The notes beneath the pieces are model-generated. The model ran no database searches and was not told the origin of the DNA. It saw only the letters and a program-made list of their open reading frames with translations. Both the position numbers and the translations under genes were made by a program. From positions 62,001 to 126,000 of the forward strand of contig NZ_MDEQ02000019.1 in assembly GCF_001883705.2 (NCBI RefSeq): DNA of 64,000 nucleotides, given 5' to 3'. This stretch comes from Burkholderia catarinensis (GTDB taxonomy: Bacteria; Pseudomonadota; Gammaproteobacteria; Burkholderiales; Burkholderiaceae). Positions 32,914-42,542 of this stretch are shown piece by piece (within the stretch, counting starts at the first letter, position 1; each line of letters opens with the position of its first letter).

Positions 32914-33864
32914 ATGCATGCCAACGAACAGGGGACACGCCAGATGACCGCCACCACTACGCCGGCCGCCGCACCCGCCACCGCCGGACCGGCGCATTCG
33001 CCGCCGCCCGCGCCGAAAATGGGCCGGCGGCGTACTGCGGACGGGCTCGAGCTGGCGTCGTACCGCTGGCCGGCCGGCGACGGCGCGGCGCCGCCGCGCG
33101 CAACGATCGCGCTCGTACACGGCCTCGCCGAACACGCAGGCCGCTATGCCGCACTGGCCGGCCGGCTGAACGCGGCCGGCATCGACGTGCTCGCGATCGA
33201 TCTGCGCGGGCACGGTCAGTCGCCCGGCAAGCGCGCCTGGGTCGAGCGTTTCGATGGCTACCTGAACGATGCGGATGCGCTGGTCGCCGAAGCAGCGCGC
33301 GGCAATTCGCCGCTGTTCCTGATGGGACACAGCATGGGCGGCGCGGTCGCGGCGCTGTACGCGATCGAACGCGCACCGGCCCGCGGTCATGCCCTGACGG
33401 GCCTCGTACTGTCGAGCCCGGCGCTCGCGCCGGGGCGTGACGTGCCGCGCTGGATGCTCGCGGTGAGCCGCGTCATCAGCCGCGTATGGCCGACCTTCCC
33501 CGCGATCAAAATCGATGCAGCGTTACTGTCGCGCGATCCAGCCATCGTCGCGGCCAATCGCGCCGATCCGCTCGTGCATCACGGCGCGGTGCCCGCGCGC
33601 ACCGGCGCGGAAATTCTCGACGCGATGGCGCGCATCGAAAGTGGCCGCGGCGCGCTGCGCATACCGGTGCTCGTCTATCACGGCACCGAGGACAAGCTGA
33701 CCGAGCCCGACGGCAGCCGCGCGTTCGGCGCGCGCGTCGGCTCGCCCGATCGTACGCTGACGCTATACGAAGGCGGCTTCCACGAAACGATGAACGATCT
33801 CGAACGCGATCGCGTGATCGACGCGCTGATCGCGTGGATTCACGCGCGCGTGCCGGCGCGCTAA
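32914..33864 (+). CDS. Alpha/beta hydrolase, lysophospholipase/monoacylglycerol lipase type
   Basis: A 316-residue alpha/beta hydrolase. Seen: LVHGLAEHAGRYAALAGRL (oxyanion HG), DLRGHGQSPG, the nucleophile motif GHSMGG near residue 143, and the histidine in GFHETMND. This is the serine-aquatic-lipase-like (Hydrolase_4) family that splits monoacylglycerols or lysophospholipids. The start may be the ATG at 32944, which has the better ribosome site (aggggaca). It is convergent with the deacetylase gene. Confidence 0.85.
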   Translation: MHANEQGTRQMTATTTPAAAPATAGPAHSPPPAPKMGRRRTADGLELASYRWPAGDGAAPPRATIALVHGLAEHAGRYAALAGRLNAAGIDVLAIDLRGHGQSPGKRAWVERFDGYLNDADALVAEAARGNSPLFLMGHSMGGAVAALYAIERAPARGHALTGLVLSSPALAPGRDVPRWMLAVSRVISRVWPTFPAIKIDAALLSRDPAIVAANRADPLVHHGAVPARTGAEILDAMARIESGRGALRIPVLVYHGTEDKLTEPDGSRAFGARVGSPDRTLTLYEGGFHETMNDLERDRVIDALIAWIHARVPAR

Positions 33865-33887
33865 GCGTGCGCGGCCCGGCCGGCCAA

Positions 33888-34811
33888 TCAGATGCCGGCC
33901 AGTACGCGCAGGTGCGCGACGACGCTGCGCCCGAGCGCGGACAGGTTGTAGCCGCCCTCGAGGCAGCTCACGATGCGGCCCTGCGCATGACGCCGCGCCA
34001 CATCGACGACCTGCGCGGTCAGCCATTCGAAGTCGGCTTCGACCAGGCCGAGGTTGCCGATGTCGTCCTCGCGATGCGCATCGAAGCCGGCCGACACGAA
34101 CAGCATCTGCGGCTTGAATGCGTCGAGACGCGGCAGCCAGAACATGTCGACGGCTTCGCGGATCGCCATCCCGTTGCTGCGCGCGGGCATCGGCAGATTG
34201 ACCATGTTCGGCGCCTGGTGATCGGCGCCCGAGAACGGGTACAGCGGATGCTGGAAGAAGCTGCACATCAGCACGCGCTCGTCGTTCGCGAACGCAGCCT
34301 CGGTGCCGTTGCCGTGGTGCACGTCGAAATCGATGATCGCGACACGCTCGATACCGTGTACGTCGAGCGCATGCCGCGCGGCGATCGCGACGTTGTTGAA
34401 GAAGCAGAAACCCATCGCGCGCGCGGGCTCCGCATGATGGCCGGGCGGACGCACGCTGCAGAACGCATTCGCGTAGCGGCCTTCGATCACCGCATCGGTC
34501 GCCGCGATCGCGGCGCCAGCCGCGCGCAGTGCCGCGCGCCACGTGTCGCGGTTCATCAGCGTATCGGGATCGATCTCGACGTAGCCGTCGACCGGCGTCA
34601 TGCTCCGGATGTAGTCGATGTGCGCCTGCGTATGCACACGGCCCAGCGCCACCTCGCTCGCGAACGGCGCGGTTTCATGCACGATCAGGTCGTCGATGCG
34701 GCTCGCAATCAGTTGATCCTGGATCGCCGACAAGCGGGCCGGGCATTCCGGATGCCATTCCCCCATCTCGTGCAGCATGCAGTCGGGGTGCGTATAGAAA
34801 GCGGTTGCCAT
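33888..34811 (-). CDS. Histone deacetylase-family protein
   Basis: A 307-residue member of the arginase/deacetylase fold (acetylpolyamine amidohydrolase and HDAC-like). Seen: HPECPARLSAI, CSVRPPGHHAEPARAMGFCFFNN with the catalytic HH, DFDVHHGNGTEAAF with the zinc-binding Asp and His, and SAGFDAHREDDIGNLGLVEADF with the second zinc Asp. It deacylates acetylated amines or proteins in the cytoplasm. Substrate is not known. Confidence 0.9.
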   Translation of the reverse strand: MATAFYTHPDCMLHEMGEWHPECPARLSAIQDQLIASRIDDLIVHETAPFASEVALGRVHTQAHIDYIRSMTPVDGYVEIDPDTLMNRDTWRAALRAAGAAIAATDAVIEGRYANAFCSVRPPGHHAEPARAMGFCFFNNVAIAARHALDVHGIERVAIIDFDVHHGNGTEAAFANDERVLMCSFFQHPLYPFSGADHQAPNMVNLPMPARSNGMAIREAVDMFWLPRLDAFKPQMLFVSAGFDAHREDDIGNLGLVEADFEWLTAQVVDVARRHAQGRIVSCLEGGYNLSALGRSVVAHLRVLAGI

Positions 34812-34980
34812 AAGCTGTCATCCGCGGCGCACGGTGCGCCACAGGTCTCCATCAATGATGTCCATCGTCTGCCGCGAATTCGCCGCTAACTTACCACAAC
34901 GGGGGCCGGATACGCCCCGGCGTGCCGGATCCGTCGGGTATACTGCGCCGAACACAATCGCCCAGTCCGCCCGCTTCGAC

Positions 34981-36198
34981 ATGAATTCCAGCAAGCCTGC
35001 CGCCCTTCTCTCCGCGCTGTTCCGCTTTCGCGTTCCGCTCGTTGCAGCCGCCGTCGCCGCAGCCCTTGGCACCGCGCCCGCCGGCGCGCAGATGCAGCCC
35101 GCGAAGCCCGCCGGCACGCTCGTCGCTCAGGCCCAGCCGCAGCAACCGGCGCCGCAAGGCCAGACCTTCGAAGAGGAGATTGTTCCGCAGCGTTACGCGA
35201 ACAACGCGAAGGTCGATGCGTTCATCGACGAGATGGTGAGCCGCAACGGCTTCGACTCCACAAGCCTGCATGCGCTGTTCTCTCGCATCAGCTATTCGGC
35301 AACGGCCGTCAAGCTCGTGAGGCCCGCCCCGTCGCCAACGGTCAAGAACTGGCGCGTCTATCGCTCGCGCTTCATCGAGCCGATCCGCATCAACGCGGGC
35401 GTGAAGTTCTGGAAGGCGAACCAGGCGACGCTGCAGCGCGCATCCGAGCAGTTCGGCGTGCCGCCGGAGGTGATCGTCGGCATCATCGGCGTCGAGACGA
35501 TCTATGGCCGCTACATGGGCAATTTCCGCGTGCTCGACGCGCTGACGACGCTCACGTTCGACTACCCGGACACGCCGAATCGCGACAGCCGCCAGGCCAC
35601 GTTCCGCAAGAACCTCGAGGATTTCCTGGTCTGGACCCGCGACAACCAGCTCGACCCGACCACCGTGCTCGGCTCGTATACGGGCGCGATCGGAATCCCG
35701 CAGTTCCTGCCGAGCAGCATCCGCGAATACGCGGTCGACTTCGACGGCACGGGCCATGTCGATCTGCGCAGCAGTCCTGTCGACGCAATCGGCAGCGTCG
35801 CGAACTACCTGAAACAGCACGGCTGGGAAACCGACCGCCCGGTGGTCTGGCAGATCACGCCCGATTCGGGCAGCCTGGGCATCGCACAGGCCGCCGCCGA
35901 CGGCCAGCCCGAACCGCATTGGGCGCTGTCGCAACTGCTGCGCGCGGGCATGACGCTGAACGAGCCGACGGTCAACATCACCGCCGAAGCCGGCACGCCC
36001 GTGACCGTGGTCGACCTGCCGTCGCCGGGGCGCGCGACCGAATACATGATCGGGCTCAAGAATTTCTATGTGCTGACGCGCTACAACCGCAGCTTCTTCT
36101 ACGCACTCACCGTGTACCAGCTCGGCGAGGCCGTGAAGGCACAGATGGAAGCAAGCGGCGCACTTCAGCCGGCCGCCACCGAAACGCAGTCGCAGTAA
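34981..36198 (+). CDS. mltB: Membrane-bound lytic murein transglycosylase B
   Basis: A 405-residue protein. A signal peptide of about 36 residues (ALFRFRVPLVAAAVAAALGTAPAGAQ) is followed by a Gln/Pro-rich linker and the MltB SLT-like domain: FDSTSLHALFSRISYS, GVPPEVIVGIIGVETIYGRYMG (the catalytic Glu in GVETIYG), and YTGAIGIPQFLPSSIREYAVDFDGTGHVDL. It cleaves the glycan backbone of peptidoglycan to anhydro-muropeptides. There is no lipobox Cys, so it is probably a soluble or signal-anchored form. A -10-like TATACT lies at 34939. Confidence 0.94.
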   Translation: MNSSKPAALLSALFRFRVPLVAAAVAAALGTAPAGAQMQPAKPAGTLVAQAQPQQPAPQGQTFEEEIVPQRYANNAKVDAFIDEMVSRNGFDSTSLHALFSRISYSATAVKLVRPAPSPTVKNWRVYRSRFIEPIRINAGVKFWKANQATLQRASEQFGVPPEVIVGIIGVETIYGRYMGNFRVLDALTTLTFDYPDTPNRDSRQATFRKNLEDFLVWTRDNQLDPTTVLGSYTGAIGIPQFLPSSIREYAVDFDGTGHVDLRSSPVDAIGSVANYLKQHGWETDRPVVWQITPDSGSLGIAQAAADGQPEPHWALSQLLRAGMTLNEPTVNITAEAGTPVTVVDLPSPGRATEYMIGLKNFYVLTRYNRSFFYALTVYQLGEAVKAQMEASGALQPAATETQSQ

Positions 36199-36215
36199 GC
36201 ACCGACCGCCCAAAG

Positions 36216-36246
36216 AAAAAGCGCCGCACAAGCGGCGCTTTTTTTT
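36216..36246. terminator. Bidirectional terminator between mltB and cysM
   Basis: AAAAAGCGCCGC, loop ACAA, GCGGCGCTTTTTTTT. It is symmetric between convergent genes. Confidence 0.9.
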
Positions 36247-36276
36247 CGCATGCGCGCAGCGCACACCAACCCGCGC

Positions 36277-37179
36277 TCAGGCGGGAAACACGCCCGTAGA
36301 CAGGTAGCGGTCGCCGCGATCGCAGACGATGAACACGATCGTCGCATTCTCGACCTGACGCGCGATGCGCATCGCGACTTCGCATGCGCCGCCCGACGAA
36401 ATGCCCGCGAAGATGCCTTCGACCACCGCGAGCCGGCGCGCCATCGTTTCCGATGCGGCCTGGCTCACGTTCTCGACACGGTCGACGCGGGTGCGATCGA
36501 AGATCGTCGGCAGATAGGCTTCCGGCCACTTGCGGATGCCCGGAATGCGCGAACCGTCTTCCGGCTGCGCACCGACGATCTCGATTGCCTGATTCTGCTC
36601 CTTCAGATACCGCGACACGCCCATGATCGTGCCGGTCGTGCCCATCGCCGACACGAAGTGCGTAACGCGCCCGTCGGTGTCGCGCCAGATCTCCGGGCCG
36701 GTCGCTTCGTAGTGCGCGACGGGATTGTCGGGATTCGCGAACTGATCGAGGATCACGCCCTTGCCTTCGCGCTGCATCTGGTCGGCAAGGTCGCGCGCCA
36801 GTTCCATCCCGCCCTTCACCGGCGTCAGGATGATTTCGGCGCCGTAAGCGGCCATGCTCTGGCGGCGCTCGACCGACAGGTCCTCCGGCATGATCAGCAC
36901 CATCTTGTAGCCGCGGATCGCCGCTGCCATCGCGAGCGCGATGCCCGTGTTGCCGCTCGTCGCCTCGATCAGCGTATCGCCCGGCTTGATGCGCCCGCGC
37001 GCCTCGGCCTTGCTGATCATCGACAGCGCCGGGCGATCCTTGACGGAACCGGCCGGATTGTTGCCTTCGAGCTTCGCGAGCACCACGTTGTTGCGCGCGC
37101 GGATCTCGTCGTCCGGCAAGCGGACCAGTTGCACGAGCGGCGTATTGCCGATCGTGTCTTCGATAGTTTTGTAAGCCAT
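36277..37179 (-). CDS. cysM: Cysteine synthase B (O-acetylserine sulfhydrylase)
   Basis: A 300-residue PLP enzyme. The lysine that binds PLP is in NPAGSVKDRPALSMI near residue 45. Other motifs are EATSGNTGIALAMAAAIRGY, GTTGTIMGVSRYLKE and FAGISSGGACEVAMRI. It makes L-cysteine from O-acetylserine with sulfide or thiosulfate in the cytoplasm. The CysM-type start MAYKTIEDTIGNTPL sets it apart from CysK. Confidence 0.94.
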   Translation of the reverse strand: MAYKTIEDTIGNTPLVQLVRLPDDEIRARNNVVLAKLEGNNPAGSVKDRPALSMISKAEARGRIKPGDTLIEATSGNTGIALAMAAAIRGYKMVLIMPEDLSVERRQSMAAYGAEIILTPVKGGMELARDLADQMQREGKGVILDQFANPDNPVAHYEATGPEIWRDTDGRVTHFVSAMGTTGTIMGVSRYLKEQNQAIEIVGAQPEDGSRIPGIRKWPEAYLPTIFDRTRVDRVENVSQAASETMARRLAVVEGIFAGISSGGACEVAMRIARQVENATIVFIVCDRGDRYLSTGVFPA

Positions 37180-37313
37180 GGATATACCGTGAGTACGAGG
37201 CCGATCAATCGATCGATTGTAAACCAGCACCGCTGCTCGCGCCGGCAACCCCTTTACGACGAAGGAATACGCATGCCGCCTGATTCGCGATCGCAGCACA
37301 CGCGGCCCCACGC

Positions 37314-37337
37314 AAAAAACCCGCGGCATGCCGCGGG
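37314..37337 (-). terminator. Terminator after the ComEA-like gene
   Basis: The palindrome CCCGCGGCATGCCGCGGG has an A-run on its left, giving U in the minus-strand transcript. It lies 55 bases past the stop. Confidence 0.75.
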
Positions 37338-37392
37338 AAGCCGTCGCAACGACGGCGGCTGAAGGAGCCCTTGATCGGTCGCGCGCGATGCG

Positions 37393-37737
37393 TTACTTCT
37401 GCGCGGTGCGGGCCGGTGCGGCGGCAGGCTTCGCTGCCGCCGGCTTGCCTGCTGCCAACGGAGTCGTGCCCGTGCCGGTCGTACCTATCGTCAGCCCTTC
37501 CTGCTGCAGTCGCTCGACGGTATGCCCACCCATGCCCTTCACGCGCGACGCGAGATCGTCCGCATTCCTGAACGGACCGCGTGCGCCACGCTCGTCGAGA
37601 ATCGCCTTCGCCCGCGCCGGGCCGATGCCCTTGATGCCGACGAGCGCATCCTCGTTCGCGGTGTTGACGTCCACGGCCGCCCAGGCCGACGCAACGGCGC
37701 CGAGCATGACCGCTGCGGCAAACCATTTCCTGATCAT
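37393..37737 (-). CDS. ComEA-like helix-hairpin-helix DNA-binding protein, exported
   Basis: A 114-residue protein. The N-terminus MIRKWFAAAVMLGAVASAWA is a signal peptide. Residues about 24-85 form two helix-hairpin-helix units: VDVNTANEDALVGIKGIGPARAKAILDER and NADDLASRVKGMGGHTVERLQ. This is the periplasmic DNA-receptor domain of natural competence proteins (ComEA). The tail is Ala/Pro/Lys-rich. Many such genes exist in non-competent strains, so uptake of DNA is not proven. The start is the ATG at 37737. Confidence 0.9.
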   Translation of the reverse strand: MIRKWFAAAVMLGAVASAWAAVDVNTANEDALVGIKGIGPARAKAILDERGARGPFRNADDLASRVKGMGGHTVERLQQEGLTIGTTGTGTTPLAAGKPAAAKPAAAPARTAQK

Positions 37738-37811
37738 GTACTGGATCTCCGAAGAAAAACGGCCGGCGGCTGCCGACCGTGAGACCCAGTCTATCGATGC
37801 AACGCTTACGT

Positions 37812-38804
37812 TTAAACCTGGCCGGATAGCCAACGAACGTAGCGGTCGACGCCTTCCTGCACAGTCAGGAACGGTGCGTCGTAACCGGCCGCGCGCAGTT
37901 TCGTCTGGTCGGCCTGCGTGAAGCACTGGTACTTGCCGCGCAACGCGTCGGGGAACGGCACGTATTCGATCAGCCCCTGCTCGACCTGCTGCGCAAGCGT
38001 CAGCGGCGGCAGGTTGTCGAGCGCGCGCAGCGTGTTCACGACCGTCGACGCGATATCGTTGAACGGTTGCGCACGGCCCGTGCCGAGGTTGAAGATGCCC
38101 GACTTCTCCGGATGATCGAAGAAGAACAGGTTCACCTTCGTCACGTCCTCGACCGACACGAAGTCACGCGTCTGCTCGCCCGGTGCATAGCCGTTGTACT
38201 CGCCGAACAGCTTCACCTTGCCTTCCGCGCGGAACTGGTTGAAGTTGTGGAACGCAACCGACGCCATGCGCCCCTTGTGCGTTTCGCGCGGGCCATACAC
38301 GTTGAAATAGCGGAAGCCGGCGATCTGGCTCTTCGCGTTCGGCAGCACGCGACGGATCACCTGGTCGAACAGGAACTTCGAATAGCCGTAGACGTTCAGC
38401 GGTGCCTCGACGTCACGCTCCTCGACGAAACGCGTCGAGCCGCCGTAGATCGCGGCCGACGACGCGTACAGGAACTGCGTGCCCTGTGCGAGGCATGCAT
38501 CGAGCACCGCGCGGCTGTAGCGGAAGTTGTTGTCCATCATGTAGCGGCCGTCGGTTTCCATCGTGTCCGAACAAGCGCCTTCGTGGAACACCGCACGCAC
38601 CTTGCCGAAATCGCCGCGCGCGAAGCGTTCGACGAATTCCGTCTTGTCGAGATAGTCGTCGATCTCGCAATCGACGAGATTCCGGAACTTGTCCGCGCGC
38701 GTCAGGTTGTCGACCGCGATGATGCGCGTCTCGCCGCGCTCGTTGAGCGCCTTGACGATGTTCGCGCCGATAAAACCGGCTGCGCCGGTGACGATGAGGG
38801 TCAT
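37812..38804 (-). CDS. hldD: ADP-L-glycero-D-manno-heptose-6-epimerase
   Basis: A 330-residue extended short-chain dehydrogenase. The NADP-binding N-terminus MTLIVTGAAGFIGANIVKAL and the Y-x3-K pair in VYGYSKFLFDQ are seen, with a Ser-rich SSAAIYGG segment. It makes the heptose donor for the inner core of LPS. It follows the kinase gene (hldE) by 63 bases and shares its run with ugd. Confidence 0.95.
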   Translation of the reverse strand: MTLIVTGAAGFIGANIVKALNERGETRIIAVDNLTRADKFRNLVDCEIDDYLDKTEFVERFARGDFGKVRAVFHEGACSDTMETDGRYMMDNNFRYSRAVLDACLAQGTQFLYASSAAIYGGSTRFVEERDVEAPLNVYGYSKFLFDQVIRRVLPNAKSQIAGFRYFNVYGPRETHKGRMASVAFHNFNQFRAEGKVKLFGEYNGYAPGEQTRDFVSVEDVTKVNLFFFDHPEKSGIFNLGTGRAQPFNDIASTVVNTLRALDNLPPLTLAQQVEQGLIEYVPFPDALRGKYQCFTQADQTKLRAAGYDAPFLTVQEGVDRYVRWLSGQV

Positions 38805-38867
38805 GATCGTCCTGCCTGAAAAATGCGAGCCACGCGTGCGGCGCGCTCGTCGCGCCGCCGAATGCGC

Positions 38868-39818
38868 TCAGTGAAACAGTTCGTCGTAGTCCACCGTGGC
38901 CGTGCCGAGCTTGCCGACCACGATACCTGCTGCGCGATTCGCGAGCACGACGGCGTCGTCGAGCGATACGCCTGCGCCGAGCATCGTCGCGACCGTCGCG
39001 ATCACGGTATCGCCCGCGCCCGACACGTCGAACACCTCGCGCGCGAGCGCCGGTGCATGCAGCTCGCCGGTGGCGGAAAAAAGCGTCATTCCCTCTTCCG
39101 AACGCGTGAGCAGCAGCGCGTCGATGCCGAGTTCCGCACGCAGCTTCGCGACACGCGCGCGCAGATCGTCTTCCGATTTCCACTGCCCGACCACTTCGCG
39201 CAATTCCGCGCGATTCGGCGTGATCAGCGACGCGCCGCGGTAGCGTGCCCAGTCGTCGCCTTTCGGGTCGACGAGGACAGACTTGCCGGCTGCACGCGCC
39301 TTCTCGATCATCGTCGTGACGTGTGTCAGGCCGCCTTTCGCGTAATCCGACATCAGCACGACATCGTGCTGCGGCAGCAGCGCGTCGAAGCGCGCGAGCC
39401 CCGCGAGCAGCACCTCGTGCGTCGGCATCGCCTCGAAGTCGACGCGCAGCAGTTGCTGCTGGCGCGCGAGCACACGCAGCTTGATCGTGGTCGGCAATGC
39501 CGGGTCGCGCTCGAGATGAGGCGTCACGCCGCTGCTGCCGAGCAGCTCGACGATCCGCTCGCCGGGTTCGTCGCAACCGACGACGCACAGCAACCCGGCC
39601 TGGCCGCCGAGCGTCACGGCATTGCGCGCGACGTTCGCCGCGCCGCCGAGCCGCTCTTCCTGACGCTGCACATGCACGACCGGGACGGGCGCTTCCGGCG
39701 AAATGCGATCGACGTTGCCGAACCAGTAACGGTCGAGCATCACGTCGCCGACGACAAGCACGCGCGAGCGCGCGAGTTGCGCACGCGGCACCGGAACGAC
39801 TTCGCGGAGAGTATTCAT
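38868..39818 (-). CDS. hldE: D-glycero-beta-D-manno-heptose-7-phosphate kinase
   Basis: A 316-residue ribokinase-fold protein. Seen: VVGDVMLDRYWFGNVDRISPEAPVPV at the N-terminus and VFDVSGAGDTVIATVATML with the catalytic Asp near residue 264. It phosphorylates heptose-7-phosphate in LPS core synthesis. Only the kinase half of E. coli HldE is present. The adenylyltransferase half must be encoded elsewhere. The start MNTLREV is chosen; the upstream frame begins inside the ugd spacer. Confidence 0.92.
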   Translation of the reverse strand: MNTLREVVPVPRAQLARSRVLVVGDVMLDRYWFGNVDRISPEAPVPVVHVQRQEERLGGAANVARNAVTLGGQAGLLCVVGCDEPGERIVELLGSSGVTPHLERDPALPTTIKLRVLARQQQLLRVDFEAMPTHEVLLAGLARFDALLPQHDVVLMSDYAKGGLTHVTTMIEKARAAGKSVLVDPKGDDWARYRGASLITPNRAELREVVGQWKSEDDLRARVAKLRAELGIDALLLTRSEEGMTLFSATGELHAPALAREVFDVSGAGDTVIATVATMLGAGVSLDDAVVLANRAAGIVVGKLGTATVDYDELFH

Positions 39819-39825
39819 CGTGCGG

Positions 39826-41226
39826 TCAGCCCCGGGAGGACGACTGGGGATCGACATACGGCCGTCCGATCGCGTAGTAGTCGATGCCCAGTTCGGCCAT
39901 CGCGTCCGGCTCGTACAGGTTGCGCCCGTCGAAGATCACCGGCGCCTTCAGTTCGGCCTTCAGGCGCGTGAAATCGGGGCTCCGGAATTCCTTCCATTCG
40001 GTCACGATCACGAGCGCGTCCGCGCCGGTCACGGCAATGTCCTGCGTATCGACGAGATGCAGCCGCGCCAGCGCGTCCGAATCGTCGCCGAAATCCAGTT
40101 CGAACACGCGCCGCGCCTCGTCGACCGCGACCGGATCGTACGCGCGCACGGTCGCGCCGCGTTCGAGCAGCGCAGCGATCAGGCGACGGCTCGGCGCCTC
40201 GCGCATGTCATCGGTGTTCGGCTTGAACGCCAGGCCCCAGACCGCGAACTCGCGGCCGGTCAGGTCGGCGCCGAAGCGCTGCTCGATCTTGCCGATCAGC
40301 ACGTCCTTCTGTGCGTGGTTGGCCGCCTCGACGGCCTCCAGGATGCGCAGCGGCTGGCCGTTCTCACCGGCGGTGCGAATCAGCGCCTGCACGTCCTTCG
40401 GGAAGCACGAGCCGCCGTAGCCGACGCCCGCGTACAGGAAGTGATAGCCGATGCGCGGATCGGAGCCGATCCCGCGACGCACGGCCTCGATGTCGGCGCC
40501 GACCTTGTCGGCGAGGTTCGACATCTCGTTCATGAACGAGATGCGCGTCGCGAGCATCGCATTCGCCGCATATTTCGCGAATTCGGCCGAACGCACGTCC
40601 ATGTAGATCGTGCGCTCGTGGTTACGGTTGAACGGCGCGTAAAGCTTCTTCATCTTCTCGCGCGCGATCGTGCCCGTCTCGTCGTGGTCGACGCCGATGA
40701 TGATCCGGTCCGGACGCATGAAGTCTTCGACCGCGGCGCCCTCCTTCAGGAACTCCGGGTTCGACACGACCGAGAAGCGATGCGCGACGCTGCCCGCAAG
40801 CCCGCGTGCGGCAAGCGCCTCGTCGACCACGCCGCGCACGCGTTGCGCGGTGCCGACCGGCACCGTCGACTTGTCGACGATCACCTTGAAGCCCGTCATG
40901 TGGCGGCCGATGTTGCGTGCGGCCTCGAGCACGTACTGCAGGTCGGCCGAGCCGTCCTCGTCGGGCGGCGTGCCGACCGCGATGAACTGGATCTCGCCGT
41001 GCGCGACGCTCGCCACGATGTCGGTCGAGAAGCGCAGGCGTCCCGCCGCGCGGTTGCGCGCGATGATGTCCAGCAGCCCCGGTTCGTGAATCGGCATTCC
41101 GCCGTTGTTCAGGATATCGATCTTGCGCTGATCGACGTCGAGACAGAAGACGTCGTGACCGATCTCCGCGAGGCAGGCGCCCGTGACGAGACCGACATAG
41201 CCGGTGCCGATGATGGTGATTTTCAT
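39826..41226 (-). CDS. ugd: UDP-glucose 6-dehydrogenase
   Basis: A 466-residue protein. The NAD site is MKITIIGTGYVGLVTGACLAE, the catalytic cysteine lies in GVGYGGSCFPKDVQAL near residue 260, and the substrate-binding motifs are NPEFLKEG and FKPNTDDMREAPS. It oxidises UDP-glucose twice to UDP-glucuronate, the precursor of the aminoarabinose that Burkholderia put on lipid A (polymyxin resistance) and of exopolysaccharides. It is followed by hldE with only 7 bases between. Confidence 0.96.
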   Translation of the reverse strand: MKITIIGTGYVGLVTGACLAEIGHDVFCLDVDQRKIDILNNGGMPIHEPGLLDIIARNRAAGRLRFSTDIVASVAHGEIQFIAVGTPPDEDGSADLQYVLEAARNIGRHMTGFKVIVDKSTVPVGTAQRVRGVVDEALAARGLAGSVAHRFSVVSNPEFLKEGAAVEDFMRPDRIIIGVDHDETGTIAREKMKKLYAPFNRNHERTIYMDVRSAEFAKYAANAMLATRISFMNEMSNLADKVGADIEAVRRGIGSDPRIGYHFLYAGVGYGGSCFPKDVQALIRTAGENGQPLRILEAVEAANHAQKDVLIGKIEQRFGADLTGREFAVWGLAFKPNTDDMREAPSRRLIAALLERGATVRAYDPVAVDEARRVFELDFGDDSDALARLHLVDTQDIAVTGADALVIVTEWKEFRSPDFTRLKAELKAPVIFDGRNLYEPDAMAELGIDYYAIGRPYVDPQSSSRG

Positions 41227-41316
41227 AGATGTTCCGGTACTTCCCGGTAATTGACTAACTTGGCCGCCGGGACGAACCCGACGGCAACCGCAGCGCGTTG
41301 GCTCCGCGTGCCGGGA

Positions 41317-42489
41317 TCAGCCCGGCATCGCAGGTTCGACGCGGCGCGGCGCATAGGTTTCCCAGCCGCTGCATCCGGGGCACTGCCAGTAGAAAAGCCG
41401 TGCCCGGAAACCGCAATTCTGGCACGTATACCGTGGCAGATTTTTCGTGCGCTGCTTGATCAGCGCACGCATCATTTCAAGTTCCTTACGACGCGGTTCG
41501 TCGGCCGCAGCGATCTGCGCATCGAGCAGGTGCAGCATCCCCGACAGATTCGGCGACTTCTCCATCTGCGTGCGCGCGAGCGTGTGCGCCGCGTCCTGGC
41601 CGCGCAACCCCGCGATGTGCTGATACGCGATGTCGAGCAGGTCGTTCGACGGATAACGGTCGATATACCCCATCAGCAGCTCGGCGCCGTCGACGTTCTT
41701 GCCAAGCGCGACATAGGCCTTCATCAGCTTGTCGGCGACGAGCGGCAGATACGCCGGATTCTGCGCTTCGACGCGCTTCCAGTGCTCGATTGCAGCTGCG
41801 TGGTTGCCCTCCGCCGCCGCGGCATCGCCGGACAGGATAGTCGCGCGAACGTTCTGCGGGTTCACGGCCAGTGCGAGCCGCAACTGTTCAGCGGCCACGG
41901 CCGCGTTCTTGCGCTGCAACGCGTCCTGCGCGAGTTCGCAGTGAAACTGCGCGATTTCGGTGCCGAGCGGTTTGTCGCTCATCGACTCGATGCGCTTCGC
42001 GGTATCGATCGACTTGTTCCAGTCCTTCTCGATCTCGTAGATCGTCAGCAGCGCCCGCTGTGCGCCGAGCGCGTAGTCGCCGTCGGCGAGCTTGTGGAAC
42101 GCCTCCTCCGCGCGATCGAGCAGGCCGGCTTTCAGGAAATCCTGCCCGAGTTCATACAGCGCGTGGTCGCGCTCGTTGACCGGCAGGTCCGTACGGCTCA
42201 GCAGGTTCTGGTGCACGCGGATCGCACGGTCGGTTTCGCCGCGGCGGCGAAACAGGTTGCCGAGCGCGAAGTGCAGCTCGACCGTCTCGGGATCGAGCTT
42301 GGCGACCTCGATGAACGCGTCGATCGCCTTGTCGGGTTGTTCGTTCAACAGAAAATTCAGGCCGCGGAAATACGACCGCGGCAGGTTGGCACTCTCCGAC
42401 AGGAGATTCTTCAGGTCATAGCGTGACGCCGCCCAACCGAGCGCGAACGCGACCGGAATCGCGAGCAACCACCAGAAATCCAGATCCAT
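41317..42489 (-). CDS. lapB: LPS assembly protein LapB (YciM)
   Basis: A 390-residue protein. An N-terminal membrane anchor (DFWWLLAIPVAFALGWAASRYDLKNLL) is followed by many TPR repeats covering about residues 35-340, and the last 35 residues are a rubredoxin-type zinc ribbon (YTCQNCGFRARLFYWQCPGCSGW). LapB works with FtsH to control LpxC and so the amount of lipid A. It is adjacent to lapA as in E. coli. The start is the ATG at 42489. Confidence 0.95.
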   Translation of the reverse strand: MDLDFWWLLAIPVAFALGWAASRYDLKNLLSESANLPRSYFRGLNFLLNEQPDKAIDAFIEVAKLDPETVELHFALGNLFRRRGETDRAIRVHQNLLSRTDLPVNERDHALYELGQDFLKAGLLDRAEEAFHKLADGDYALGAQRALLTIYEIEKDWNKSIDTAKRIESMSDKPLGTEIAQFHCELAQDALQRKNAAVAAEQLRLALAVNPQNVRATILSGDAAAAEGNHAAAIEHWKRVEAQNPAYLPLVADKLMKAYVALGKNVDGAELLMGYIDRYPSNDLLDIAYQHIAGLRGQDAAHTLARTQMEKSPNLSGMLHLLDAQIAAADEPRRKELEMMRALIKQRTKNLPRYTCQNCGFRARLFYWQCPGCSGWETYAPRRVEPAMPG

Positions 42490-42542
42490 GCGAAATATCG
42501 AAGCAGAGACGAAAACCGCGCGATTATCGCGCGGCGTCCGTG

